From NCBI RefSeq assembly GCF_005222705.1, contig NZ_STGF01000003.1:124001-188000 (forward strand): a stretch of 64,000 nucleotides of DNA. Direction: 5' to 3'. The translations under genes were made by a program, and so were the position numbers. Positions 32,652-40,954 of the stretch are shown here, piece after piece. The notes below the pieces were generated by a model. The model did not search any database and had not been told where the DNA came from. It saw only the letters and a program-made list of their open reading frames with translations. Positions within the stretch are counted from its first letter, which is position 1. Each line of letters begins with the position of its first letter. The stretch comes from Paenibacillus sp. SY21-1 (GTDB lineage: Bacteria; Bacillota; Bacilli; Paenibacillales; Paenibacillaceae).

Positions 32652-33839
32652 TCACCAAGCGAACAGTCTCCCGAGCAGCACCCATGCCTCGTACAAAGGC
32701 AGAATAAAGAAAACCCTGGTGACGACGACAAACGTAAACGTCCCAAGCACCGCAAGCGTCCCCGTGGCCGGCTTCGCCCACCTTGGAATTTTAATAGCAG
32801 GCTTGAGCTTCTTGGCGTACAGACGGTGAATCGCAAGCATGACTCCGTGGCTTAGCCCCCAGACGACGAAATGCCAGGACGCTCCGTGCCATAACCCCGA
32901 GACGCCCAACGTGGCAATCAGGTTGAAGCTTGTTTTAAGCTGCGTGGTCCTGCTTCCGCCCAGAGGAAAGTAGACATATTTCGTGAGCCATTTGCCGAGC
33001 GAAATGTGCCAGCGGTTCCAGAACTCGGCAATGCTCCGACTCGCGTACGGGAACCGGAAATTCTCGGGAATGACGATGCCGAACAGCCTCGCCGTTCCGA
33101 TCGCAATATCGGAATAGCCGGAGAAATCGAAGTAAATGACCAGAGAATAAGCGACGAGCGCCAGCCATAGCACGCCTGGCTCCGTTTGCATAATGCCCTG
33201 CTGAGTGTTTAGCGGCTGTACCAGCAAATTGATGGTGTCGGCCAGCACAAGCTTTTTGAACAGACCAATGAGAATGCGGCCCGACCCGGCAACCAGATTC
33301 CGGCCCTCAAACGGCTTGTCCAGCTCCGGCATAAACATTTGGAACTGCTTGATCGGACCTGCCACCAGCGTCGGAAAGAAGAAGGAAAAGCTGAGAAAAT
33401 GCTGCAGCTTGTGCTCCGGCAGCGTGCCGCGGCGCATCTCCACAATATAATGAATCAGCTCAAACGTAATATAGGAAAGCGCAAGCGGGATAAGCAGGTT
33501 CTCAAGGCGCGGAAGTCCATTGAAGTCGAAAAGCCGCAGCAGCTCGTTCAGCGTATCGGATAACATGCCGCTATATTTAAAATAGACAAGCACTCCGATG
33601 GCAAGCAGCACCACCGTTATAAACAGCGGTCTGGAGCTTCGAATTCTGGAGCTTCGGACAAGAGCGTAGACGAGCAGCAGCTCCGCCCCGATAAGCAGCA
33701 CAAACGGCCTTGCATACAAGCTATAGAAGGCAATTCCCGCGCCAGCCAGAACGAAAGGGCGAATGCGAACCGGAACAGCATAATAGGCGATAAGCGCCGC
33801 GCCAACAAAAAACCAATAAAAAAAGTCCGTTATAAACAT
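32652..33839 (-). CDS. MBOAT-family O-acyltransferase (AlgI/DltB-like)
   Basis: 395 residues from the ATG at 33837-33839 (MFITDFFYWFF) behind AAGGAT; a longer frame has no ribosome site. About eleven membrane helices. The MBOAT core is clear: PTLVAGPIKQF, DFSGYSDIAIGTARLFG, FWNRWHISLGKWLTKYVYFP and GVSGLWHGASWHFVVWG, the last with the conserved catalytic His. It moves an activated acyl group across the membrane for O-acylation of a surface polymer. The motif spacing is nearer AlgI/PatA-type proteins than classical DltB, yet the partner microprotein is DltX-like. No acyl-carrier protein or ligase (dltA, dltC) is adjacent. Confidence 0.9.
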   Translation of the reverse strand: MFITDFFYWFFVGAALIAYYAVPVRIRPFVLAGAGIAFYSLYARPFVLLIGAELLLVYALVRSSRIRSSRPLFITVVLLAIGVLVYFKYSGMLSDTLNELLRLFDFNGLPRLENLLIPLALSYITFELIHYIVEMRRGTLPEHKLQHFLSFSFFFPTLVAGPIKQFQMFMPELDKPFEGRNLVAGSGRILIGLFKKLVLADTINLLVQPLNTQQGIMQTEPGVLWLALVAYSLVIYFDFSGYSDIAIGTARLFGIVIPENFRFPYASRSIAEFWNRWHISLGKWLTKYVYFPLGGSRTTQLKTSFNLIATLGVSGLWHGASWHFVVWGLSHGVMLAIHRLYAKKLKPAIKIPRWAKPATGTLAVLGTFTFVVVTRVFFILPLYEAWVLLGRLFAW

Positions 33840-33918
33840 TTGCGCGATTATCCTTCCTGCCAGATGATCATCCGTATATTTTATCACGTTAAGCAAGAAG
33901 CTACTACCCGCTGAGCTG

Positions 33919-33967
33919 GAAAAAACAAACAAGCTCCGCCCCTGAAAGCTCGGGAACGGAACTTGTT
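33919..33967 (-). terminator. Terminator-like hairpin in the MBOAT leader (possible attenuator)
   Basis: On the minus strand AACAAG-T-TCCG ... CGGA-G-CTTGTT forms a stem with inner CC/GG pairs, followed by TGTTTTTTCC. It lies 80 bases upstream of the MBOAT start. No minus-strand gene lies upstream within reach, since the next gene is on the plus strand. It is therefore either a leader attenuator or a relic. Confidence 0.6.
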
Positions 33968-34101
33968 GGATTGCTGCTGTGTGCGCTGTCTGTAATCCTG
34001 CTGCCGTCAGCCTTGCGGAAGCTGGGATTGGCCTCACGCATTTTTAAGAACACGTTCTAACGAAAACTGAACGTCTTTGCAGACTCTCACGCACTATTAT
34101 A

Positions 34102-34144
34102 TTGACGTTGATAATCGTTATCAATATAATGAGAATGATTATAT
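34102..34144 (+). promoter_or_regulatory. Strong promoter with Fur operators, ferredoxin/flavodoxin reductase gene
   Basis: TTGACG (34102-34107), 17 bases, TATAAT (34125-34130). The spacer holds TGATAATCGTTATCA (34109-34123), one mismatch from the perfect 7-1-7 operator, flanked by extra symmetric T/A. A second, weaker site TGAGAATGATTATAT (34130-34144) begins at the -10. Iron repression should be tight. Confidence 0.92.
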
Positions 34145-34223
34145 TCAGCGACGCTGCTTTCATGCAGTTACTGACACAAACCACAAATTTACATATACTT
34201 CAAGCGGGAAAGAGGAATCAGCC

Positions 34224-35270
34224 ATGAGCGAGCAATTGGAGCTTTACGATGTAACGATAATAGGCGGCGGCCCCGCCGGGATGTACTCCGCCTTCTATAG
34301 CGGCATGAGAGATATGAAAACGAAGCTGATTGAAGCCAGGGAAGAGCTGGGCGGTCGGATTTTGATCTATCCGGAGAAAATGATCTGGGATGTCGGCGGC
34401 TTGACCCCTACCCTAGGCAGCAAGCTGATTGAGCAGCTGAAGCAGCAAGCGCTGACCTTTGATCCAACTGTCGTCCTTGGTCAGACGATCGAGAAATTCG
34501 AGCGCCAGCAGGACGGCACGATTGTGCTAACCGCAGCGAACGGGGAGAGGCATTGGACGCGTACCGTCATCATGGCAATCGGTTACGGCGTATTGCAGCT
34601 TGCCAAGCTGGAAATCGAGGGCGCCGACCGCTTCGAGGTAAGCAACCTTCACTACACGGTTCAAGAGCTTGAAGGCTTCCGCGGCAAAAGAGTGCTGATC
34701 TCAGGGGGCGGCGATTCCGCGGTCGACTGGGCTAACGCCTTAACCCCGATTGCAGCCTCGCTCACGGTCGTTCACCGGCGCGACCAGTTCGGCGGCCATG
34801 AGCGCAATGTCGCGCAAATGAAGGGCTCATCGGCCAACGTCCTCACCCCGTACGCGGTGGAGTCGCTAAGCAGCACGAACGGAACCGACATCGATCAGGT
34901 CAGCATTCGCCATATGGAAACCGAAGAATGCCTGCAGCTTGAAGTCGCTGCCGTTATCGTCAACCACGGACTTCGCTATAACTTTGGCGCGATCAAGGAG
35001 TGGGGCCTCGATATGGGCGATTGGAACGTCAACGTATCGGGCCGCAATGCAACGAATATTCCCGGCATCTTCGCCGTCGGCGACTTCGTCCAGCATGACA
35101 GCAAGGTGCATTTGATCGCCGGAACGTTCACCGACGCCGTTAATGCGGTTAACGGCGCCAAGGTGTTTATCGAGCCTGAAGCTGACAAATACGCTTACGT
35201 CTCATCGCATAACTCCAGGTTTAAGGAAAAGAATCGCGAGCTAGGCGTCGTCGACGAGGATGAGCATTAA
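34224..35270 (+). CDS. Thioredoxin-reductase-like ferredoxin/flavodoxin--NADP+ reductase
   Basis: 348 residues. FAD-binding [16 protein letters not shown] at the N-terminus, the NADPH motif [14 protein letters not shown] near the middle, and the second FAD motif [12 protein letters not shown]. There is no CxxC redox pair, which separates it from thioredoxin reductase and fits the YumC/YcgT-type ferredoxin-NADP reductases. B. subtilis YcgT is, as I recall, also in the Fur regulon. The likely role is to supply electrons for siderophore-iron reduction or for haem or Fe-S processes under iron starvation. The ATG at 34224 has AGAGGA upstream; an extension back to 34077 would run through the promoter and was rejected. 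Confidence 0.9.
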   Translation: MSEQLELYDVTIIGGGPAGMYSAFYSGMRDMKTKLIEAREELGGRILIYPEKMIWDVGGLTPTLGSKLIEQLKQQALTFDPTVVLGQTIEKFERQQDGTIVLTAANGERHWTRTVIMAIGYGVLQLAKLEIEGADRFEVSNLHYTVQELEGFRGKRVLISGGGDSAVDWANALTPIAASLTVVHRRDQFGGHERNVAQMKGSSANVLTPYAVESLSSTNGTDIDQVSIRHMETEECLQLEVAAVIVNHGLRYNFGAIKEWGLDMGDWNVNVSGRNATNIPGIFAVGDFVQHDSKVHLIAGTFTDAVNAVNGAKVFIEPEADKYAYVSSHNSRFKEKNRELGVVDEDEH

Positions 35271-35577
35271 GCAAGCGCGACAAGCCGGTTGCAGCTTTGC
35301 TTTCATTTTCTTCATTAGTTGATAAGGGCTGCTCTTCTGACCGCTCGAAAGGCGGCCGGAAAGCGGCCCTTCGATTTGAAATCGTCCGCTGCCGCTCTTT
35401 TTGCAAACAGTCGCCCCTTCTCCCTCTTCTGCGCCTCTCTGCTCGTTGACTCGAAGCGGCTGCAGCGTGACGCCATGACGTTTGGTCACGATTTTTCAAA
35501 GCCGCTCCATAGCGGGCTCCGAGGCCTCCACAAGTGCGGAAAATGTGCTACGATGAATAATGAACAGGAGGGTGGAG
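35271..35577. other. 307-base intergenic region without a recognised gene
   Basis: GC-rich gap between the reductase and the NarL-type regulator. A weak GGCC-based hairpin lies around 35352-35375 but lacks a T-tract. Short frames on both strands have no ribosome sites. GGAGGGTGGAG near the end serves the regulator at 35578. Confidence 0.5.
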
Positions 35578-36249
35578 ATGAATACCATTCAAGTGCTGAT
35601 CGTCGAGGATGACGAGCTGCTGCGCAGCGGAATGCAGCTTGTTATCGATGGCGAGGAGGATATGCAGGTATGCGGCTTGGCAGGCAACGGCAAGGAAGCG
35701 CTCGCTTGTATCAAGGAGAACCGGCCGGATTTGGTGCTGCTTGATTTGCAAATGCCCGTGATGGACGGGATTGCCTGCATGAAGGAAATACGCCGTACGG
35801 ACCAGGATTTGACCGTCCTTATCCTGACTACGTTTAACGAAGAGGATTATATCTTTGAGGCGCTGGCTTGCGGAGCGAACGGCTATTTGCTCAAGGGGAT
35901 CGACTTCGGAAAGCTCGTGGCGACGATGCGCGAAGCGATGAACAAGCAGTACGTGCTGCCTGCCGAGGTGGCGGCTAAGGTTGCAAGCTATGCGATGGGG
36001 GATCGGACATACAAGCAGGAAAAAGGGCTGCAGCGTTATTTTGAACAGGCTACCCCGTTCACGAAAAAGGAGCAGCAAATTCTAGTTCTGCTGCTGAAGC
36101 GTTTGACCAACAAAGAAATTGCCGACAGGCTGTTCCTCTCCGAGGGCACAATCAAAAACAACCTGACGGTTATTTACGGCAAGCTTGGCGTTGCGAGCTG
36201 GCAGGAAGCCGTGCAGGAGCTGGAGCGGCTTGCGCTGAATCATGCGTGA
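35578..36249 (+). CDS. NarL/LuxR-family response regulator
   Basis: 223 residues. Receiver domain with E10-D11-D12, phospho-acceptor Asp56 (LLDLQMP), Thr in LILTTFN and Lys in LLKGID. The C-terminal LuxR helix-turn-helix is LTNKEIADRLFLSEGTIKNN with KLGVASWQEA. The start at 35578 has GGAGGGTGGAG just upstream. NarL-type regulators usually pair with HisKA_3 kinases encoded next to them in the same direction. Here the neighbouring kinase is on the opposite strand, tail to tail, overlapping by ten bases, and is of the HisKA type, so their pairing is not certain. Confidence 0.92.
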   Translation: MNTIQVLIVEDDELLRSGMQLVIDGEEDMQVCGLAGNGKEALACIKENRPDLVLLDLQMPVMDGIACMKEIRRTDQDLTVLILTTFNEEDYIFEALACGANGYLLKGIDFGKLVATMREAMNKQYVLPAEVAAKVASYAMGDRTYKQEKGLQRYFEQATPFTKKEQQILVLLLKRLTNKEIADRLFLSEGTIKNNLTVIYGKLGVASWQEAVQELERLALNHA

Positions 36250-38282
36250 TTGCGGAGCGGAAGGCTGACGAAAAAAGCGCTTCCCTCCCCCTTGCGGCTG
36301 CGGACGCCCGCCTCGCCACCATGCTGCCCGACAATTTCCTTCACGATCGCAAGTCCCAGTCCGCTACCCTCCTCATTGCGTTCCCTGCGTTTGTAGAAGC
36401 GCTGGAATACCTGCTTCTGCTCCTCCTCCGCGATGCCAATGCCGTGATCGACGACATGCACGATCAGCGTATCAGAGCTGTCCTCCGCATAGGCATGCAA
36501 TTCAATGTCTTTACTGGCGTCGGCGCTGAATTTGACCGCATTATCGATATAGTTGTTGAATACCTGGAGCATGCGTATTCGATCAATACGAACCGTACCC
36601 GCCAGTCCTTCCTCCCATTTTGCGTGCAGTACAAATCCCTTCTGAAGCAAATCTCCGGCAAAATGCGTATGTACTTCCTGAAGCCACGCATCCGCATCCG
36701 TCTCTTCGAAATGCAGAAGCAGCTCCCTCGACTCCAGCTTGGACAGCTCGAACAAATCGTGAATCAGCCTTTTGACGTAAGCTGTCTTGTCGAGCAGCTG
36801 CTGCGTCATCGCTCCATGATTCATATGCGCCCGACCCTCCACCAGAAGCTGGATATACGTTTGGATGCCGACGATCGGCGTGCCCAGATCATGTGCGATA
36901 TTAACCAGCATTTTTGTACGCAGACGATGCGCTTCCTGAAGGCTGGCAGTCCGCTCCGCCACCTTATCCTCAAGCGAGGCGTTTGTTTGCACAAGCTCTT
37001 CCCTTAGCAGATCATTGCGCCTGGACAATCGGGTATAACGATACGATACGAGTATGGCCTGGGATAAAATAAACAGCACAATGCTGTAGCTGAATATCGG
37101 TGTACTGGAAATAATCCTTACATAATAAAGCGTATCATGGAGCGATGCTAGGACAATAAAGATCAGCGCGATCATATGAATAAAAGCGCCCTCCCGCCCC
37201 CGAATATACGCCTTCACTCCAACGTATACAATAAAATACAGCAGTACCGCCGCCTTCAGTCCGGTCTGCAGCAGCATGGACTCGGTGAAAATTCGGGCAG
37301 GCGTCGCAAGCACAAACAGCTGCATCCCGATAGCCAAAGCTGTGCCTAGCCGCAGCATCCAGCGGTGAACCTCTTGCGGATAAAGGCTTTTCATCAAATA
37401 AATGCCGCATGTGAAGGCCGCGAGTTCTGCCGTATACTCCAGCTTGACCAGCTGTTCCCAATCCTGCAGCCCGGCGAGCAGCGAAGACAGATATCCATTA
37501 ATGAACAACGAGCGCAGCGCAACCGATAACGAGAGCAAGCCGACAAGCAAGGTCGCCGTTTCCCGCCTGCGCGTGGCGTACACGATAAGATGATACAGCC
37601 CCATAAACAGGAAGCCGCCCATAATACAAATTTCAGCCATAAGCTCGCGCAGAATATACGGAATCAATGCGCTTGTGTCGCCATAGTCGATCTCGCCCAT
37701 AATCCCGCCTTCACGAAAGGAAAAATTGGACACTTGAATGACAATATCAAATTCTGTCTGCCGGGGCTGGAAGAAAAACATTTGCATATGGGATTGGGGC
37801 TGCTCCCGCTCTCTGTCTGCGCCAACCGTTCCCAGCCCGATCTGCTCTTTCCCGTCAATCCAGATCCGGTATGCGCTCCCGATCGAGCGCACGAACAACG
37901 CTTTATTGCCGTTCACATCACGGTCGGGCACGCGAAGCTGCAAGCGGTAGGTGCCATAGCCGTAGCCGAGCTGGCCGCTGCCCGTTAAATGTCCGGCGTT
38001 GTTCCATGAGGACGGCACATCCAGCGTACTTGACGAATAAGTAAGGGCAGGGAGCGATTCGGGAGCAAGAAGCTGCTGCCAGTAAAAGGTCCATTGGCCG
38101 TGCAACGGAATGACTCCCGGGGAGTCTAAGGAAGGGAGCTTCCGCAAATCGGCTACTCCATCGACCGCGGTAGGGGAAACGAAGGGACGCGATGCTTCAG
38201 CCCCGTATGCAGAAACATTGGGCAGCAGCGCGACAACCAATAAAAGACATACAATTAAAACAGCGGCAAGCCTGCTCGGCAT
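36240..38282 (-). CDS. Histidine kinase with 7TMR-DISM-type sensor
   Basis: About 680 residues from the ATG at 38280-38282 (MPSRLAAVLIV) behind AGAGGAAC. Signal-like helix, then an extracellular jelly-roll of ~180 residues (LHGQWTFYWQQLL, LDVPSSWNN, YGTYRLQLRVPDR, LFVRSIGSAYRIWIDG) resembling the galactose-binding DISMED1 domain. Seven membrane helices follow (~210-400), a coiled coil, HisKA with IAHDLGTPIVGIQTY, and HATPase (NNYIDNAVKFS, DHGIGI, GSGLGLAIVKE). The architecture suggests sensing of a carbohydrate or other small ligand. The phospho-acceptor region is intact. Its gene ends within the end of the opposing response regulator gene. Confidence 0.88.
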   Translation of the reverse strand: MPSRLAAVLIVCLLLVVALLPNVSAYGAEASRPFVSPTAVDGVADLRKLPSLDSPGVIPLHGQWTFYWQQLLAPESLPALTYSSSTLDVPSSWNNAGHLTGSGQLGYGYGTYRLQLRVPDRDVNGNKALFVRSIGSAYRIWIDGKEQIGLGTVGADREREQPQSHMQMFFFQPRQTEFDIVIQVSNFSFREGGIMGEIDYGDTSALIPYILRELMAEICIMGGFLFMGLYHLIVYATRRRETATLLVGLLSLSVALRSLFINGYLSSLLAGLQDWEQLVKLEYTAELAAFTCGIYLMKSLYPQEVHRWMLRLGTALAIGMQLFVLATPARIFTESMLLQTGLKAAVLLYFIVYVGVKAYIRGREGAFIHMIALIFIVLASLHDTLYYVRIISSTPIFSYSIVLFILSQAILVSYRYTRLSRRNDLLREELVQTNASLEDKVAERTASLQEAHRLRTKMLVNIAHDLGTPIVGIQTYIQLLVEGRAHMNHGAMTQQLLDKTAYVKRLIHDLFELSKLESRELLLHFEETDADAWLQEVHTHFAGDLLQKGFVLHAKWEEGLAGTVRIDRIRMLQVFNNYIDNAVKFSADASKDIELHAYAEDSSDTLIVHVVDHGIGIAEEEQKQVFQRFYKRRERNEEGSGLGLAIVKEIVGQHGGEAGVRSRKGEGSAFFVSLPLRNHA

Positions 38283-38389
38283 CGTTATCGTTCCTCTGAT
38301 GGTATTGTGCAATGCCTTGCTGGGCATAAGCGACTATTACCATCATATAGCAAGCAGGGCTATAACACTATCGCAATTCGTATAAAAGC

Positions 38390-39139
38390 CTACACTTGTT
38401 GCTGGGTTTTAAGCTGCTCCCGGTACTGCTTGGGCGTAATGCCCTCGTATTTTTTGAAAATGCGAATAAAGTAGCTCGTTGTCTGCAGCCCGATTTGCTC
38501 CGATATGCCGTCGAGGCTCAGAGAGGAATGATGCAGCAGCTCCTTCGCGCGCTTCATACGCAATTTTATGACATAATCGATAAAATTAACCCCGGTTTCG
38601 TCCTTGAACAGCACGCTGAAGTAGCTCGCGTTCAGGTGTACGTGATGCGCGACCTCCTTAATGGAAATCGCGTCTCCAAGGTGCTCATGAATATATTTAA
38701 CGGCGCTGACAATATAATCGTTCGTCGTGCCGATATCATGTGCTTCGTCCTTTTTGCCTGCCGCGTTTTTGGGCTGCAGCGCCTTTCCTACCGCCTCGAT
38801 CAATTGATTCTGTCGCACCGGCTTCAGCAAATAATCGACTGCTCCAAGTCTGAGAGCCTGCTGGGCGTACTCGAATTCGGCAAAGCCCGTCAGCAGAATG
38901 GTCGGTATTTCGTTATGGCTGCTGCGCAGCGACTCCAGCAGCTCAATTCCGGACATGACCGGCATGCGGATGTCCGTTATCAGCAAATCGTAATCCTGTG
39001 CTTTCAACTGCTCCGCTGCCTGCTTGCCATTGTCCGCCGTATCCACATGAAAGCCTTTTGGCGCGAATGACTGCAGCGTAAAGGCCACCCCCATCCGCGA
39101 ATTGTATTCATCGTCCACGACCAGAATCCGATGCTCCAT
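38390..39139 (-). CDS. YesN-type response regulator (receiver plus AraC domain)
   Basis: 249 residues from the ATG at 39137-39139 (MEHRILVVDDE), nine bases after AAGGGGG. Receiver domain with D9-D10, phospho-acceptor Asp56 (LITDIRMPV), Thr in LLTGFAEF and Lys in LLKPVRQ. The C-terminal AraC module is ISIKEVAHHVHLNASYFSVL and LDGISEQIGLQTTSYFIRIF. It overlaps the YesM-like kinase gene by 32 bases and is the last gene of the xylo-oligosaccharide operon, whose transport genes it should activate on sensing sugar. Confidence 0.92.
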   Translation of the reverse strand: MEHRILVVDDEYNSRMGVAFTLQSFAPKGFHVDTADNGKQAAEQLKAQDYDLLITDIRMPVMSGIELLESLRSSHNEIPTILLTGFAEFEYAQQALRLGAVDYLLKPVRQNQLIEAVGKALQPKNAAGKKDEAHDIGTTNDYIVSAVKYIHEHLGDAISIKEVAHHVHLNASYFSVLFKDETGVNFIDYVIKLRMKRAKELLHHSSLSLDGISEQIGLQTTSYFIRIFKKYEGITPKQYREQLKTQQQV

Positions 39140-40877
39140 TCGCCCCATCCCCCTTGTCCCGATCCATCTGCTGCGGAATGCGGAGCGTAATCGTCGTCCC
39201 CTCATCCCGGCTGCTGTCAATGGTAAGCCCGTACTCCTTGCCGTAATGCAACTGCATCAGCTTGCACACATTATACAATCCGATGCCGTTCCCGCCTGTA
39301 ACAAATTCCACGTTCATTTCGTAACGTAAGCGCTCTCTTATCGCCAGCAAATGCTCAGGCTCAATGCCTATGCCGTCATCCTTGACTGCAAGCAGGACGT
39401 CATCGCCCTCCAGGCGGGCCAGAACCCGGATGCTGCCGCCATGCTCCTTGGGCTCGATGCCGTGGACAATCGCGTTCTCCACCAGCGGCTGTACGGACAG
39501 CTTGGGAATTAGCACACCGCCAAGCTCCGGGTCGCATTCGATTTGAATCGCCAGCCGTTCCCTCCACCTCATTCTCATCAGATCGGCATAGCGCCCAATC
39601 TGCTCCAGCTCCTCGGCAAGCGTCACAAATCCGTCCCGGCTGCTGGAATGGATCGTATACCGGAATAAATCAGCCAGTTGAACAACCGTCTGCGCCAGCT
39701 CCTGTTCGCCCTTGCGAATATGATCCCAATAGAGGGAATCCAGCGTGTTGAATAAAAAATGCGGATTGATCTGCGAATGAAGCGCTTTAATTTCGCTTTT
39801 GCTCTTCATAATTTCTTTTTCATATACGGACTTGATCAAATAATTAATTTGTTTAACCATTTGATTATACGTCATATTAAGCTGATTAACCTCGCGGTTG
39901 AAGTAATGCTCCGGATTTTCCCGGGGGCTGCCGTGTTTGCCCTGCTGAATGACGCGTGTCAGACTTTTGATCGGCGAGGTTATAAACTTCGACAGGCCGT
40001 ATGACAGCAAAGCAAACACGATGATGCTTAGCACGCTGGCCCATAACAGAACATCCCGCAGAAAATAGATGTCCGCCGCGAGCGTTTTTTTCGGAATCAT
40101 CACTTGCAGCTTCCAATGCGTTGCCTTGATCGTTCGTTCGACAGTCACGTAGGCCCCAGCTTGTCCTTCAAGCTGGCCTTCGGCCAGCAGCACTCTGCCT
40201 GCCGTCCCCTGTGGCTGCTCTTCGTCGAGCAGACGCATCACCCGGCCCTTGTCCTTCGCTTTATCCGTCATCGCCAGCGCGATAATAGACGGCTTGAGCC
40301 TGATAACCAGGTAACCGCCCTTATCGTAATCCAGCTTCTCCAGCTTAATTTGCCTCACCGCAAGCAAATACTCCGAGTCCTCGGGATCACGCCCGACCCA
40401 GATTAGCGAGCCCGACAGACGCCGGTCGTCCGCTTGCCGCAAATAGCCTGAATCGATTCGTTCGCCGACGCTGCGGTCTATAATCGGATACAGACTGCGA
40501 CTTTCGGTATACAGTTCAATCTCCTCTATCGTATCTGAATAAGCGCTTTTCTCGATAAGCAGCTTTCTCAGCATCATTCGTTCATCATAGTCGGCGTTGT
40601 CGCCCTGCCGTTCCCGGCCAAGCACCTCCTGGATACGCTCATCCATCACCAGCTGAAGCGTAAGCACATTTACCTCATTAAGCAGCGACTCGATCCGCCC
40701 GCTTGTCTGCATCGCAATTTCATCAATATAAAGCGAGGCATTCTCCCGCTGCACGCGCGACAGCAGCACATACAGACTGTATACAGTCAATAAAAGTACG
40801 ACCGCCATCGTCATAATAAAACCGACAAAAATTTGTCCTCTCGTCTGATCCAGCTTCAACCTTCTCAGCATGCTCAC
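39108..40877 (-). CDS. YesM-type sensor histidine kinase
   Basis: 589 residues. Helix 1 at about 16-40, an extracellular dCache-like sensor of ~240 residues, and helix 2 (VLLWASVLSIIVFALLSYGL). HAMP (SPIKSLTRVIQQ) is followed by a His_kinase domain with IKALHSQINPHFLFNTLDSL (phospho-acceptor His in NPHFLFN) and HATPase (VENAIVHGIEP, DDGIGIEPEH, GIGLYNVCKL). Such LytS/YesM kinases pair with YesN regulators and control sugar importers. A GTG start behind AAGGGGCGG is used; an ATG two codons later is possible. A hairpin between this gene and the dehydrogenase may reduce its expression. Confidence 0.9.
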   Translation of the reverse strand: MSMLRRLKLDQTRGQIFVGFIMTMAVVLLLTVYSLYVLLSRVQRENASLYIDEIAMQTSGRIESLLNEVNVLTLQLVMDERIQEVLGRERQGDNADYDERMMLRKLLIEKSAYSDTIEEIELYTESRSLYPIIDRSVGERIDSGYLRQADDRRLSGSLIWVGRDPEDSEYLLAVRQIKLEKLDYDKGGYLVIRLKPSIIALAMTDKAKDKGRVMRLLDEEQPQGTAGRVLLAEGQLEGQAGAYVTVERTIKATHWKLQVMIPKKTLAADIYFLRDVLLWASVLSIIVFALLSYGLSKFITSPIKSLTRVIQQGKHGSPRENPEHYFNREVNQLNMTYNQMVKQINYLIKSVYEKEIMKSKSEIKALHSQINPHFLFNTLDSLYWDHIRKGEQELAQTVVQLADLFRYTIHSSSRDGFVTLAEELEQIGRYADLMRMRWRERLAIQIECDPELGGVLIPKLSVQPLVENAIVHGIEPKEHGGSIRVLARLEGDDVLLAVKDDGIGIEPEHLLAIRERLRYEMNVEFVTGGNGIGLYNVCKLMQLHYGKEYGLTIDSSRDEGTTITLRIPQQMDRDKGDGANGASDSGRGR

Positions 40878-40912
40878 GCCTGGTCCGCCCCTTCAAGGCA
40901 ACTGTCACAAAA

Positions 40913-40939
40913 CCTATCCTTTCGGAGAGAAAGGATAGG
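40913..40939 (-). terminator. Hairpin between the dehydrogenase and kinase genes (partial terminator)
   Basis: Perfect 10-bp stem CCTATCCTTT / AAAGGATAGG with a seven-base loop, followed on the minus strand by TTTTGTGAC. The short T-tract suggests partial termination within the operon. Confidence 0.6.
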
Positions 40940-40954
40940 CTTCGCGCGCTACTG

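Noticed and set aside
31396..33839. Calling the cassette a plain dlt operon
   Set aside because: dltA and dltC are absent, the MBOAT is closer in motif to AlgI-type proteins, and the SGNH protein is not a typical DltD; only the microprotein tail is DltX-like.
35352..35375. GGCC hairpin downstream of the ferredoxin/flavodoxin reductase as its terminator
   Set aside because: Pairing is poor outside four GC pairs and no T-tract follows.
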